The translations under genes were made by a program, and so were the position numbers. Positions 1 through 9,116 of a DNA stretch of 64,000 nt are shown one piece after another. The notes beneath the pieces are model-generated. The model worked only from the letters and a program-made list of their open reading frames with translations. It was not told the DNA's origin and did not search any database. This DNA comes from Frateuria hangzhouensis (lineage in GTDB: Bacteria > Pseudomonadota > Gammaproteobacteria > Xanthomonadales > Rhodanobacteraceae), in the NCBI RefSeq assembly GCF_026410505.1, contig NZ_JAPMIU010000001.1:186001-250000 (forward strand), in the 5' to 3' direction. Every line of letters starts with the position of its first letter. Within the stretch, counting starts at the first letter, position 1.

Positions 1-835
1 GGCAGATCATGTGCTGATAGCCCTTGGCATCGCGATTGATGCGCGGGTCGAAGCGCCAGATCTCGCGACCCGTGTCCGGATTCAACGCGATCACGATGTT
101 GTGCGGCGTGCACAGGTACAGCATGCCGTTGGCCTTGAGCGGCGTGACCTCGTTGGCGATCTCCCTGGGGTCGGCCGGGCCTGGCAAGTCGCCGGTGTGG
201 AAGGTCCAGGCCACTGTTAACTTATCGACGTTCTGCGGCGTGATCTGGCGGGCGGGCGAATAACGGTCGCCGTAACCGGAATGGCCGTAGGCGGTCCAGT
301 CCCCTGGCCGGGTCAATGGCGCCGCCGTCTCGCCGGTGGCGTTCATCCGCGCATCGGAGACCTGGCCCGGACGATCGTGCGGCGAGCGTACCAGCGAGAC
401 CAGCCCGACCAGCAATGCGATCGCCACGGTGATCCCGATCGCCCAGCGCCCGCCACGCAACGAACCATCCGGTACGGCGCGGTGCGCAGCGTCGACCGCG
501 CCCAGCCGGCGGTTGACGAACGGCAGCCACAGCCACAGCGCCAGCACGAACCACACATCCAGCCGCGGCAGCAGTTGCCACCAGTCCAGCCGGACCTCGT
601 AAAGCGCCCACCCCGTGCTGCCCAGCAGCACCAGCGCATACAGCCACAACGCCAGCGTGCGTCCTGATCCCAGCAGCACGCCCGTGGCCACCAGGCCCAG
701 CCCCGCGATCAGGTAGTACCCGGAGCCGCCCAACGCCAGCAGCCAGATGCCGCCGATAAGGAGAGCAAGGCCGAGCAGCACGAAGACGATGCCGGTAATG
801 AACAGCAACGGGCCGGAACGCGACAGGCGGGCCAA
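1..835 (-). CDS. gcd: Membrane-bound PQQ-dependent glucose dehydrogenase, N-terminal part (cut by window edge)
   Basis: About 278 N-terminal residues are present; the gene runs off the left edge. The enzyme family oxidises glucose to gluconolactone in the periplasm with PQQ and passes electrons to ubiquinone. I see about five hydrophobic segments in the first 150 residues (for example FVLLGLALLIGGIWLLALGG and WFVLALWLWLPFV), then the start of the PQQ propeller domain: GDWTAYGHSGYGDRYSP, an ITPQNV motif, and a YLCTPHN...ALNPDTG blade. The start is TTG at 835, preceded by GGGAGA with a suitable gap; there is no ATG near the start. The quinate/shikimate dehydrogenase branch has a similar N-terminus, so substrate is less certain than family. 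Confidence 0.85.
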   Translation of the reverse strand, partial: MARLSRSGPLLFITGIVFVLLGLALLIGGIWLLALGGSGYYLIAGLGLVATGVLLGSGRTLALWLYALVLLGSTGWALYEVRLDWWQLLPRLDVWFVLALWLWLPFVNRRLGAVDAAHRAVPDGSLRGGRWAIGITVAIALLVGLVSLVRSPHDRPGQVSDARMNATGETAAPLTRPGDWTAYGHSGYGDRYSPARQITPQNVDKLTVAWTFHTGDLPGPADPREIANEVTPLKANGMLYLCTPHNIVIALNPDTGREIWRFDPRINRDAKGYQHMIC

Positions 836-962
836 GGCTTTTCTCCCGGTAGCGCGGCGGGGCCGCAACGGAAGCGCCGGTATAGCACCGGCTCCGCCCA
901 GGCTGTGTTGATTGGGGTCGGTCGGGCGGAGATCAGCGAGAGGGCTTATCGGGCGGAATGTT

Positions 963-1036
963 GCAGGAGCCCACTTGTGGGCGATGCACTTTTGGTGGCA
1001 CCAGAGCCAGGCATCGCCCACAAGTGGGCTCTACAG
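963..1036. repeat. REP-like inverted pair, family A (copy 1)
   Basis: Two inverted copies of a unit close to AGGAGCCCACTTGTGGGC followed by GATGC flank about 23 bases. The same unit returns at 59405-59480 and 63788-63863, with a decayed half copy at 16700-16726. A GTAG or GCAG head followed by a short palindrome is the layout of REP elements mobilised by RAYT-type transposases; no RAYT gene is in the window. Confidence 0.8.
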
Positions 1037-1075
1037 GGTCTCGGCGCGGCCGGTATGGCTCGTACCGGACACGAT

Positions 1076-1101
1076 AAAAAAAGGCCGGCGATGCCGGCCT
1101 T
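1076..1101 (-). terminator. Rho-independent terminator of tRNA-Arg(CCT)
   Basis: Read on the minus strand, a GGCCGGC stem, ATC loop and GCCGGCC are followed by an uninterrupted T run. It lies directly 3' of the tRNA. Confidence 0.9.
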
Positions 1102-1105
1102 CGAA

Positions 1106-1182
<77 letters not shown>

Positions 1183-1287
1183 GCGGCGCGGATTCTGGCA
1201 TGGATGGGCGCCCGGCGCGATTCCTGCCGGCGCGGAACCCTTGCGGGAGTGCCTTCGGGCGCGACCGGGCATGGTGGCCGCGTCCCC

Positions 1288-1350
1288 CTGCAGGAGCGCA
1301 CCTGTGCGTTACCGGGATGCATGGCGGTGCGCACAGCTGCGCTCCTGCAG
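1288..1350. repeat. REP-like inverted pair, family B (copy 1)
   Basis: CTGCAGGAGCGCACCTGTGCG faces GTGCGCACAGCTGCGCTCCTGCAG in inverted orientation. Family B (AGGAGCGCACCTGTGCGC) recurs at 34009-34031 and 40461-40534. It sits between the divergent tRNA-Arg and aldehyde dehydrogenase genes. Confidence 0.75.
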
Positions 1351-1380
1351 GGAGCCACGGGGAAGCAGCCGGAACCACCC

Positions 1381-1389
1381 TGCTAGAAT
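1381..1389 (+). promoter_or_regulatory. Candidate extended -10 promoter of the aldehyde dehydrogenase gene
   Basis: TGCTAGAAT fits the extended -10 pattern TGnTAnAAT and lies 56 bases upstream of the chosen ATG. I see no good -35 at the usual distance, as is common for extended -10 promoters. Position and pattern are seen; activity is inferred. Confidence 0.45.
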
Positions 1390-1444
1390 GGCCGTTTCGC
1401 AATAGTCCGGCACGTCCAATGTGCCCGATCCAAAGGAGTCACGC

Positions 1445-2980
1445 ATGTCCCACGATATTCTCAAGGCGCTCGGCCTGGGCGATACGCAGTCCGGCACCTA
1501 TCTCGGCAACGGCGAGTGGTCCAAGACCACCGACGCCGGCACGCTCAAGCCGGTGAACCCGGCCACGGGCGAGGTGATCGCCACCGTGCACGCCTCCAGC
1601 GCGGCCGACTACGAGACCATCGTCAAGCGCGCGCAGGAAGCCTTCAAGGTCTGGCGCACCACCCCGGCGCCGCAGCGTGGCGAAGCCGTGCGCCTGTGCG
1701 GCGAAGCGCTGCGCAAGCACAAGGACGCGCTGGGCTCGCTGGTCGCGCTGGAGATGGGCAAGATCAAGCCCGAGGGCGACGGCGAAGTGCAGGAGATGAT
1801 CGACATCGCCGATTTCGCGGTCGGCCAGAGCCGCATGCTGCACGGTTACACCATGCATTCGGAGCGCCCCGGCCACCGCATGTACGAGCAGTACCAGCCG
1901 CTGGGTCTGGTCGGCATCATCAGCGCGTTCAACTTCCCGGTCGCCGTGTGGGCCTGGAACGCGATGCTGGCCGCCGCCTGCGGCGACATCTGCATCTGGA
2001 AGCCCTCGCCCAAGGCCTCGCTGTCGGCGATCGCCACCATGAAGATCTGCAACGAGGCCCTCAAGGATGCCGGCTTCCCGGACATCTTCTTCCTGTTCAA
2101 CGATGCCGGCACGGAGCTGTCGCAGGCGTTCGTCGACGACAAGCGCATCCCGCTGATCAGCTTCACCGGTTCGACCAAGGTCGGCCGCATGGTCGGCGAG
2201 CGGGTGGCGCGCCGTCTGGGCCGTTCGCTGCTCGAGCTGGGCGGCAACAACGCGATCATCCTGGACGACACGGCGGACCTGAAGCTCGCCATCCCCGGCA
2301 TCGTGTTCGGCTCCGTCGGCACCGCCGGCCAGCGTTGCACCAGCACGCGCCGGCTGTTCATCCATGAATCGATCTTCGACAACGTGCTCGACACGCTGGT
2401 GCAGGCCTACAAGCAGGTCGAAGGCAAGATCGGCGACCCGACCCAGGCCACCACGCTGATGGGCCCGCTCAACAGCCCCGAGGCCGTGCAGGGTTACCTG
2501 GCCGCCATCGAAAAGGCCAAGGCCGCCGGCGGCACCGTGCGCACCGGCGGTGCGGCGCTGACCGACCGCAAGGGCAACTTCGTGCTGCCGACCATCATCA
2601 CCGGGGTGAAGAATTCCGACGACGTGGTGCAGACCGAGACGTTCGCGCCGATCCTGTACGTGATGCCGTTCAAGACGCTCGATGAGGCCATCGAGATGCA
2701 GAACGACGTGCCGCAGGGCCTGTCCTCGGCCATCTTCACCAACAACCTGCGCGCGGGCGAGCAGTTCCTTTCGTCGGCCGGTTCGGACTGCGGCATCGCC
2801 AACGTCAACATCGGCACTTCCGGCGCCGAGATCGGCGGCGCCTTCGGCGGCGAGAAGGAAACCGGCGGCGGCCGCGAGTCGGGCTCCGACGCGTGGAAGG
2901 CGTACATGCGCCGCCAGACCAACACCATCAACTACTCCGACGCGCTGCCGCTGGCGCAGGGCATCAAGTTCACGGTGTAA
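1445..2980 (+). CDS. Antiquitin-type (ALDH7) aldehyde dehydrogenase, probable alpha-aminoadipic semialdehyde/piperideine-6-carboxylate dehydrogenase
   Basis: 511 residues. The ALDH7/AmaB family oxidises alpha-aminoadipic semialdehyde (in equilibrium with piperideine-6-carboxylate) to 2-aminoadipate with NAD in lysine breakdown. Visible features are the NAD-binding [12 protein letters not shown] and FTGSTKVG stretches, the general base Glu at about 264 in LLELGGNN, and the nucleophile Cys at about 298 in [11 protein letters not shown]. These sequence forms are typical of the ALDH7 branch and the length matches. The ATG at 1445 has an AGGAGT six bases upstream; an in-frame GTG at 1421 has none. 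A stem-loop follows the stop. No lysine-degradation gene is adjacent, so the substrate is inferred from family. Confidence 0.9.
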   Translation: MSHDILKALGLGDTQSGTYLGNGEWSKTTDAGTLKPVNPATGEVIATVHASSAADYETIVKRAQEAFKVWRTTPAPQRGEAVRLCGEALRKHKDALGSLVALEMGKIKPEGDGEVQEMIDIADFAVGQSRMLHGYTMHSERPGHRMYEQYQPLGLVGIISAFNFPVAVWAWNAMLAAACGDICIWKPSPKASLSAIATMKICNEALKDAGFPDIFFLFNDAGTELSQAFVDDKRIPLISFTGSTKVGRMVGERVARRLGRSLLELGGNNAIILDDTADLKLAIPGIVFGSVGTAGQRCTSTRRLFIHESIFDNVLDTLVQAYKQVEGKIGDPTQATTLMGPLNSPEAVQGYLAAIEKAKAAGGTVRTGGAALTDRKGNFVLPTIITGVKNSDDVVQTETFAPILYVMPFKTLDEAIEMQNDVPQGLSSAIFTNNLRAGEQFLSSAGSDCGIANVNIGTSGAEIGGAFGGEKETGGGRESGSDAWKAYMRRQTNTINYSDALPLAQGIKFTV

Positions 2981-2985
2981 AAGCG

Positions 2986-3015
2986 CGCTCTCCCCCGGCC
3001 TGCCGGGGGAGAGCG
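2986..3015 (+). terminator. Stem-loop terminator after the aldehyde dehydrogenase gene
   Basis: A 13-base-pair stem (CGCTCTCCCCCGG/CCGGGGGAGAGCG) with a CCTG loop is followed by only a short T stretch, starting six bases past the stop codon. Confidence 0.65.
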
Positions 3016-3215
3016 TTTCAGGGACAGGGGGAGACCCTTCGTCCCGCAGGCATGACCCCTCTGCCCCTGCGGCGGCCCGTCCGAAGGAGCGGTCACCCTC
3101 CATCGTGCGCGCGCTGGTGCCAGAATCAGCATCGGTTCCCGCTTTTTTTCGGGAATTCCGTCCAGGCAGTTTCGTCTTTCCCGGCAGCAGGCAGATCCTC
3201 GCGAGGACCGACGCC

Positions 3216-3518
3216 ATGAACGCAACGCCTCCCGTCCATCGCACCACCAGCGCCATGGCCGTGGTCAGCCTGGTTTTCGGCATTGCCACCTGGAGCATCA
3301 TTCCAGTGGTCGGCGCCATCGTGGCAATTGTTTGCGGCCATATCGCACGCGGTGAGATCCGCCGCTCGCAAGGCCAGCAGGAAGGCGACGGTCTGGCAGT
3401 CGCGGGCCTGGTGCTGGGCTACGTGCAGCTCGCCTTCGGGTTGATCGCGTTGCTGTTCGTCATCGCCGCCATCGTGCTGGGCCTGTCGATCGGCTTCGGC
3501 TCTTCGTTCTTCCACTGA
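3216..3518 (+). CDS. DUF4190-like small membrane protein
   Basis: 100 residues with two hydrophobic segments: TSAMAVVSLVFGIATWSIIP followed by VGAIVAIVCGHIA, then VAGLVLGYVQLAFGLIALLF and more. The GHIARGEIRRSQ and GDGLAVAGLVLGY stretches are typical of DUF4190, a family of small inner-membrane proteins of unknown role. It ends one base before the next start codon, so it is translated with the SDR-pyrD-murB operon. The ATG is preceded by GAGGACCGACGCC, a plausible ribosome site. Confidence 0.75.
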   Translation: MNATPPVHRTTSAMAVVSLVFGIATWSIIPVVGAIVAIVCGHIARGEIRRSQGQQEGDGLAVAGLVLGYVQLAFGLIALLFVIAAIVLGLSIGFGSSFFH

Positions 3519-3519
3519 C

Positions 3520-4284
3520 ATGCCCGGTAACGCCTTCGACTTCAGCGGCTACCGCGTGCTGGTCGCCGGCGGCAGCAAGGGCATCGGCCGCAGCATCGCG
3601 CTGGCCTTCGCTCAGGCCGGCGCCGCGGTTTCGATCTGCGCCCGCGGCGAAGAGGCGCTGGAAGCCACGCGGCAGGAACTGGCCGCCTTCGGCCATCCGG
3701 TGCACGCGGCCCGCTGCGACCTGGCCGACCCGCAAGCCATCACGACATACGTCGCCAGTGCCGTCGACGCGCTGAATGGCCTCGATGTGCTGGTCAACAA
3801 TGCCAGCGGCTACGGCTTCAGCGACGACGACGAAGGCTGGACCCGCGGGTTCGAGGTGGACCTGATGGCCGCCGTGCGCGCCTCACGCGCCGCCCTGCCT
3901 TATCTCAAGACCTCGCCGCATGCGTCCATCCTGCACACCAGTTCCATCGCGGCCCTCCATCCCCGCCGCCACGGTGCGCCCTACGCGGCAGTGAAGGCCG
4001 CTCTCAGCCAATACACCACCTCGCAGGCGCTGGCCCTTGCCGAAGACCGCATCCGCGTCAACGCCATCGCACCCGGCTCCATCGAATTCCCCGACGGCCT
4101 GTGGGACCGCCGTAGCCGCGAGGCGCCGACGCTCTACCAGGCCACGCTGGCCAGGATTCCGTTCGGCCGCTTCGGTGCGCCGGAGGAAATCGCCCACGCC
4201 GCCCTGTTCCTCGCCTCGCCTTACGCCGCCTGGATCACCGGGCAGACGCTGTGCGTCGACGGTGGACAGAGCCTCAACGGATAA
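3520..4284 (+). CDS. Short-chain dehydrogenase/reductase (SDR)
   Basis: 254 residues, classical SDR length. The N-terminal Rossmann motif GGSKGIGRS binds NAD(P); NNASG is the central structural motif; the catalytic Ser lies in HTSSIAA and the YAAVK motif supplies Tyr and Lys; IAPGSIEFP and the C-terminal ITGQTLCVDGG are also family features. The substrate cannot be told from sequence. It follows the DUF4190 gene by one base and precedes pyrD by three bases, so the genes are co-transcribed, though no link to pyrimidine synthesis is known. Confidence 0.9.
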   Translation: MPGNAFDFSGYRVLVAGGSKGIGRSIALAFAQAGAAVSICARGEEALEATRQELAAFGHPVHAARCDLADPQAITTYVASAVDALNGLDVLVNNASGYGFSDDDEGWTRGFEVDLMAAVRASRAALPYLKTSPHASILHTSSIAALHPRRHGAPYAAVKAALSQYTTSQALALAEDRIRVNAIAPGSIEFPDGLWDRRSREAPTLYQATLARIPFGRFGAPEEIAHAALFLASPYAAWITGQTLCVDGGQSLNG

Positions 4285-4287
4285 GCC

Positions 4288-5325
4288 ATGTACGACCGCC
4301 TCCGCCCACTGCTGTTCGCCCTCGACGCCGAGGCCGCGCACCGGCTCACCCTGTATGCGCTGGGCGTGGCCCATCGCAGCCACCTCGGCCGCTTCGTCGC
4401 CACGCCGCCGCAGGACCTGCCGGTCACGGCCTTCGGCATCCGCTTTCCCAATCCGGTCGGCCTGGCCGCCGGGCTGGACAAGAACGCCGCGCACATCGAC
4501 GAGCTCGGCGCGCTGGGCTTCGGCTACATCGAGGTGGGCACAGTGACGCCGCGCCCGCAGCCGGGCAACCCCAGGCCGCGTATGTTCCGCCTGCGCGACC
4601 ACGAGGCGATCATCAACCGGCTGGGCTTCAACAACGAGGGCGTCGACGCGCTGGTTCGCAACGTCGAGGCGTCGAGCTATCGCGGCGTGCTCGGCATCAA
4701 CATCGGCAAGAACAAGGACACGCCCAACGAACGCGCGGTCGACGACTACCTGTTCTGCCTGGAGCGCGTCTACCGCCACGCCAGCTACGTCACGGTCAAC
4801 ATCTCCTCGCCCAACACCCAGGGCCTGCGCGACCTGCAGCAGGAGGCCACGTTGCGGCGCTTCATCGACACGCTGCGCGAGGCGCAGGAGCGGCTGGGCT
4901 GCCAGGCCGGCGCGCGCAAGCCGATGCTGCTGAAGATCGCGCCGGACCTGGCCGAGGCCGAGCTCGACGGCATCGCCGAGGTGCTGCGCAGCACCGGCAT
5001 CGATGGCGTGATCTGTACCAATACCACGATCGACCACCGTGCCGTGACCAGCGATCCGCACGGCCATGAGGCCGGCGGGCTTTCCGGCAAGCCGCTGTTC
5101 GCACGCTCCACCGAAGTGCTTCGCGGCATGCGCGCGCGGCTGGGACCGCAGGTGCCGATCATCGGCGTGGGCGGCATCCTCGACGGCAGCGATGCGATGG
5201 AGAAACTGGGCGCCGGCGCCGACCTGCTGCAACTCTACTCCGGCCTGATCTATCGCGGGCCTGCGCTTGTCGCCGAGTGCGTCAACGAGATCCGCCGCCA
5301 GCATGGAGCGACCGATGCAGCCTGA
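4288..5325 (+). CDS. pyrD: Dihydroorotate dehydrogenase, quinone-dependent (class 2)
   Basis: 345 residues. It oxidises dihydroorotate to orotate, the fourth step of pyrimidine synthesis, and feeds electrons to ubiquinone at the inner membrane. An N-terminal amphipathic extension ([20 protein letters not shown]) marks class 2. FMN and substrate motifs include [33 protein letters not shown] with the catalytic Ser of class 2, and the C-terminal GVGGI and [10 protein letters not shown]. Its last codons overlap the murB start, suggesting translational coupling. Confidence 0.97.
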   Translation: MYDRLRPLLFALDAEAAHRLTLYALGVAHRSHLGRFVATPPQDLPVTAFGIRFPNPVGLAAGLDKNAAHIDELGALGFGYIEVGTVTPRPQPGNPRPRMFRLRDHEAIINRLGFNNEGVDALVRNVEASSYRGVLGINIGKNKDTPNERAVDDYLFCLERVYRHASYVTVNISSPNTQGLRDLQQEATLRRFIDTLREAQERLGCQAGARKPMLLKIAPDLAEAELDGIAEVLRSTGIDGVICTNTTIDHRAVTSDPHGHEAGGLSGKPLFARSTEVLRGMRARLGPQVPIIGVGGILDGSDAMEKLGAGADLLQLYSGLIYRGPALVAECVNEIRRQHGATDAA

Positions 5326-6355
5326 GCGCATCGACATGGGCGGCTACACGTTGATCGAGAACGCACCGCTGGCCGCCCGCAATACCCTGCGCGTGGCCGC
5401 CCGCGCCAGTCTGCTGGCCGAGATCCGCGAGGCCGCCAAGCTGCCGGAGCTGCTCGACTTCCCCGCCGTGCGCGATCGTCCGCTGCTGGTGCTGGGCGAA
5501 GGCAGCAACCTGCTGCTCACCGGCGATTTCGACGGCACGGTGGTGGCGATGGCCACCCGCGGCGTGCAGGTCGAGCAGGATGGCGACATCGCGCGCATCG
5601 CCGTGGCCGCCGGCGAGCGCTGGGACGATTTCGTGCGCTGGACGCTGGGCCAGGGCTTCGCCGGCCTGGAAAACCTGATCCTGATTCCGGGCACCGTGGG
5701 CGCCGCGCCGATCCAGAACATCGGTGCCTACGGCACGGAAGTGGCCGAGTTCGTCGAAAGCGTGGAAGCCTGGGACCGGCTCGAGCGCCGCGTGGTCTCG
5801 CTCGACAACGCCGCCTGCGCGTTCGCCTACCGCTATTCGCTGTTCAAGCGCGAGCCGGGCCGCTACGTCGTCACCGCCGTGCGCTTCGCCCTGCCCCGCC
5901 AGCGCGAACTGCGCACCGGCTATGCCGGCATCGCCGAGGAACTGGCACGCATGGGCGTGGACAAGCCCGCGCCGTTCCACGTCGCCGAGGCGGTGGTGCA
6001 CCTGCGCACCCGCAAGCTTCCGGATCCGGCGGTGATCGGCAACGCCGGCAGCTTCTTCAAGAACCCGATCGTCGCGGCGGCGCTCGGCGAATCGCTCAGG
6101 CGCGAGCATCCGCAACTGGTTGCCTGGCCGGGCAGCGACGGCCGCTGGAAACTCTCGGCCGCCTGGCTGATCGAAGCGGCGGGCTTCAAGGGCCATCGCG
6201 AGGGCGACGCCGGCATGTCCAATCGCCACGCCCTGGTGCTGGTCAACCACGGCCATGCCAGCGGCGCCGAACTGTGGGCGCTGGCGCAGAAAGTCATCGC
6301 GGGGGTCGAGGCGAAATTCGGCGTGCGGCTGGAGCCGGAGCCGGTCGTCGTCTGA
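5315..6355 (+). CDS. murB: UDP-N-acetylenolpyruvoylglucosamine reductase
   Basis: 346 residues. MurB reduces UDP-GlcNAc-enolpyruvate to UDP-MurNAc with NADPH and FAD in cytosolic peptidoglycan precursor synthesis. Seen are NTLRV near the start, the FAD-binding [36 protein letters not shown], the YRYSLFK segment of type I enzymes, GSFFKNP with the catalytic Ser, and the C-terminal [13 protein letters not shown] chose the ATG at 5315 because GGAG lies six bases upstream; it overlaps the pyrD end by 11 bases. An in-frame ATG at 5336 is the alternative. Confidence 0.96.
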   Translation: MQPERIDMGGYTLIENAPLAARNTLRVAARASLLAEIREAAKLPELLDFPAVRDRPLLVLGEGSNLLLTGDFDGTVVAMATRGVQVEQDGDIARIAVAAGERWDDFVRWTLGQGFAGLENLILIPGTVGAAPIQNIGAYGTEVAEFVESVEAWDRLERRVVSLDNAACAFAYRYSLFKREPGRYVVTAVRFALPRQRELRTGYAGIAEELARMGVDKPAPFHVAEAVVHLRTRKLPDPAVIGNAGSFFKNPIVAAALGESLRREHPQLVAWPGSDGRWKLSAAWLIEAAGFKGHREGDAGMSNRHALVLVNHGHASGAELWALAQKVIAGVEAKFGVRLEPEPVVV

Positions 6356-6398
6356 GCGGCATGCGCCTTCGCAGGCGTGCGAGATTTGCGCAGGCGAC

Positions 6399-6466
6399 GT
6401 AGGGTGGGCTTCAGCCCACCACCGATCTTGCCGGCAACACCCACGGTGGACTGAAGCCCGCCCTAC
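6399..6466. repeat. REP-like inverted pair, family C (copy 1)
   Basis: GTAGGGTGGGCTTCAGCCCACC faces GGTGGACTGAAGCCCGCCCTAC, between the converging 3' ends of murB and the BI-1 gene. A second copy lies at 21775-21836, also between converging genes. Confidence 0.8.
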
Positions 6467-6473
6467 AGGTCGC

Positions 6474-7229
6474 TCAGCGGCGAGCTTTCGACAGCAGCCG
6501 CAGGATCTCCATATACAGCCACACCAGCGTGACCATCAGCGCGAATGCGCCGTACCACTCCATGTACTTCGGCGCACCGGCCTGCGTGCCGCGCTCGATC
6601 AGGTCGAAGTCCAGCGCCAGGTTGAGCGCCGCCAGGCCGACCACCAGCAGGCTGAAGCCGATGCCCAGCAGGCCGGACTCGTGGATGAAGGGCACCTGGA
6701 TGCTGGTGAACGCGCGCAGCCCGATGTCCACCAGGTAAAGCAGCATGATCGCGCCCGTGGCGGCAACCACGCCGGTGCGGAACTTGTCGGTGACCTTGAT
6801 CACCCGCGTGCGATAGAGCACCAGCATGATCGCCAGCACGCCGGCGGTAAGCATGATCGCCTGCAGCACGATGCCGTGGTAGCGCAGTTCCATGAAGGCC
6901 GAAATGCCGCCCAGCGCAAAGCCTTCGGCGATCGCATACAACGGCGCCGTGATGCCCGACCACTGGCGCAGGAAGGCGCTGGCCAGCGCCAGCACGAAGC
7001 CCACGATCAGGCCGCCCCACATGAAGGGGGAGATGGCGGCGAAGGCGCCCGCCACGTCGCCGGCGGCCACCAGCGTGTCGAAGCGGTGCCAGGTCCAGCC
7101 GCCGGTGACCACAGCCAGCAGGAGCAGCAGGCCGGTCTTGGCCACGGTGCCGTTCACCGTCATCCGGTCGCCTTCGGCGAACAGGCCCTGGAAAGTGTTC
7201 TCGCGCAGTACCGGGTTGCTCGAACGCAT
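6474..7229 (-). CDS. Bax inhibitor-1/YccA family membrane protein
   Basis: 251 residues with about seven hydrophobic segments (for example TGLLLLLAVVTGGWTW, MWGGLIVGFVLALASAFL, GLLGIGFSLLVVGLAALNLA) and the ALDFDLIERGTQAGAPKYMEWYGAF region characteristic of BI-1 proteins. E. coli YccA of this family modulates FtsH; other members behave as pH-sensitive calcium leak channels, so the role here is open. The ATG at 7229 has AGAGGGAATCC upstream; a longer in-frame start at 7277 lacks such a site. It is transcribed toward murB with a REP element between the two stops. Confidence 0.88.
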   Translation of the reverse strand: MRSSNPVLRENTFQGLFAEGDRMTVNGTVAKTGLLLLLAVVTGGWTWHRFDTLVAAGDVAGAFAAISPFMWGGLIVGFVLALASAFLRQWSGITAPLYAIAEGFALGGISAFMELRYHGIVLQAIMLTAGVLAIMLVLYRTRVIKVTDKFRTGVVAATGAIMLLYLVDIGLRAFTSIQVPFIHESGLLGIGFSLLVVGLAALNLALDFDLIERGTQAGAPKYMEWYGAFALMVTLVWLYMEILRLLSKARR

Positions 7230-7278
7230 GGATTCCCTCTTTGGTGTCGTGCCGCGCCACGCGCGGATCAAGGCCATG

Positions 7279-8514
7279 CTAGCGCGTTGGCAGGCTCGCG
7301 GCGGATCGCGGCCGATCCAGTTCGGGCAGGAACACGGTGATCAGCCCCATCAGCGGCAGGTACGCGCACAAGCGGTAGACATATTCGATCCCGTGCACGT
7401 CGGCGAGCTGGCCGAGCACCGCCGCGCCGATGCCGCCCATGCCGAAGGCAAAGCCGAAGAACAGCCCCGAGACCATGCCCACGCGCCCGGGCAGCAGCTC
7501 CTGTGCGTAGACCAGGATGGCCGAGAACGCCGAGGACAGCACCAGGCCGATCACCACGCTCAGCGCGCCGGTCCAGAACAGGCTGGCGTGCGGCAGCAGC
7601 AGCGCGAACGGCGCCACGCCCAGGATGGAAATCCAGATCACCAGCTTGCGCCCGATCCGGTCGCCCACCGGCCCGCCGATCAGCGAGCCTGCGGCTACCG
7701 CGGCCAGGAACACGAACAGGTGCGTCTGCGCGCTCTGCACGGACACGCCGAACCGGTCGATCAGATAGAACGTGTAATAGCTGGAAAGGCTCGCCAGATA
7801 GAAATACTTGGAGAAGATCAGCAGGCCCAGGATCAGCAGCGAGAGCAGCACGCGGTTGCGCGTCAGCGTCACCTGCGCGTGGTGCCGTCGGACCGCGCCA
7901 CGGCTGGCGTGGTGAGCGCGGTACCAGCCGCTCACGCGCAGCAGCACGACGATCGCCAGCAACGCCGCCAGCGAGAACCAGGCCACGCTGCCGCGCCCGT
8001 GCGGCACGATGACCCAGGCCGCCAGCAGCGGCCCCAGCGAAGAGCCCGTGTTGCCGCCGACCTGGAACAGCGATTGCGCCAGGCCGTGCCGGCCGCCGGA
8101 TGCCATCCGCGCCACCCGCGAAGACTCCGGATGGAACACCGACGAGCCCGTGCCGACCAGCGCCGCGGCGACCAGCAGCACCGGGAAGTTCGGCGCCACC
8201 GCCAGCAGCAGCAGGCCGCACAGGGTGAAACCCATGCCCACCGGCAGCGAGTACGGCATCGGTCGCCGGTCGGTCGCCACGCCCACCAGCGGCTGTAACA
8301 GCGAGGCGGTGAGCTGGTAGGTCAGGGTGATCAGGCCGACCTGGGCGAAGCTCAACGCGAAGCCGCTCTTGAGCAGCGGATAGATCGCCACGATCAGCGA
8401 CTGGATCATGTCGTTGAGCAGGTGCGAGAAGCTGATCGCACCGAGCACGGCAAAGGCGGTGCGCGGCTCCGCGGGCAACGCGGGGGCAGCGACGGGTTCG
8501 ACGCGGGTTTGCAT
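7279..8514 (-). CDS. fsr: MFS efflux transporter, Fsr (fosmidomycin resistance) family
   Basis: 411 residues with about twelve membrane segments. The stretches SFSHLLNDMIQSL, FHPESSRVARMASGGRHG and AQSLFQVGGNTGSSLGPLLA are close to what I remember of E. coli Fsr, a proton-driven exporter giving fosmidomycin resistance. The physiological substrate is unknown. It stands alone on the minus strand, 49 bases upstream of the BI-1 start and therefore possibly co-transcribed with it. Confidence 0.85.
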   Translation of the reverse strand: MQTRVEPVAAPALPAEPRTAFAVLGAISFSHLLNDMIQSLIVAIYPLLKSGFALSFAQVGLITLTYQLTASLLQPLVGVATDRRPMPYSLPVGMGFTLCGLLLLAVAPNFPVLLVAAALVGTGSSVFHPESSRVARMASGGRHGLAQSLFQVGGNTGSSLGPLLAAWVIVPHGRGSVAWFSLAALLAIVVLLRVSGWYRAHHASRGAVRRHHAQVTLTRNRVLLSLLILGLLIFSKYFYLASLSSYYTFYLIDRFGVSVQSAQTHLFVFLAAVAAGSLIGGPVGDRIGRKLVIWISILGVAPFALLLPHASLFWTGALSVVIGLVLSSAFSAILVYAQELLPGRVGMVSGLFFGFAFGMGGIGAAVLGQLADVHGIEYVYRLCAYLPLMGLITVFLPELDRPRSAASLPTR

Positions 8515-9116
8515 GGGGCGGTGATCCGGGGGACGGGCGCGGCCTGCAGGTCGCGGTGCGCACTCTAGAGCCTGAACGGCTCCGGCGAAACCTCCCTCCC
8601 CCCCGTGGATGCCATGGACACGATCCCGGATCGACCATGCAGGGCCGCCCGCACAAGCGGTTCCTATCGGCGCAACCCGAACTCCTCCGCTGCGCGGCAG
8701 GCGCGCAGGCGTGCCGCGCGGATCGCGGCGGCCATGCGTCCTCCCAGGCTCGGTGCGCGCCGGCCGCGCTTGGCCTTGCGCCGGGCCGGCTCCCTGCCCT
8801 CCACGCGCGCCGCGTTGCGCCTGGCCGAGGCACGCATCGTCGGCAACGCACCGCCGGCACGCCGCTCGCCTGTCCGGCCGTTCGCCACCCGCGGCGCACC
8901 TATCGTGTCGTTGGCGGCAACCCGCACCGGGTTGCCTGCGCGCCTGGAAACCGCCTTTGCCGACATGCGTTCGCCCCCTTCTCCGGATGGATCGACATGC
9001 TGCTCAGGGCGGCGTGAAACGGCGGGCAAGGCATCGTTCGGCAACCATTCGCCATTCGCCTGAACCGTTCAGGCGCGGCGATTGACCGTCCGCGGGCTCG
9101 CCCGGATGATGCCCGG
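8515..9116. other. Gene-poor 600-base stretch, no confident gene
   Basis: This is the longest interval without a recognised gene. Open frames of about 125-155 residues exist on both strands (plus from 8605, minus from 9044), all very rich in Arg and Ala, overlapping each other, and without a family I know or a convincing ribosome site. The base pattern does not clearly favour one frame. It must hold the promoter of the minus-strand fsr gene and of the plus-strand channel gene. Confidence 0.5.

Noticed and set aside
1439-3319. 626-residue open frame on the minus strand
   Set aside because: It is antisense to the aldehyde dehydrogenase; its length comes from high GC third positions, and the sequence is His/Gln/Arg/Ala-rich with no domain.
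8605-9063. Arg/Ala-rich 152-residue frame, and a 126-residue frame opposite (8664-9044)
   Set aside because: Overlap each other, no family, no convincing ribosome site; kept only as an unexplained gap.
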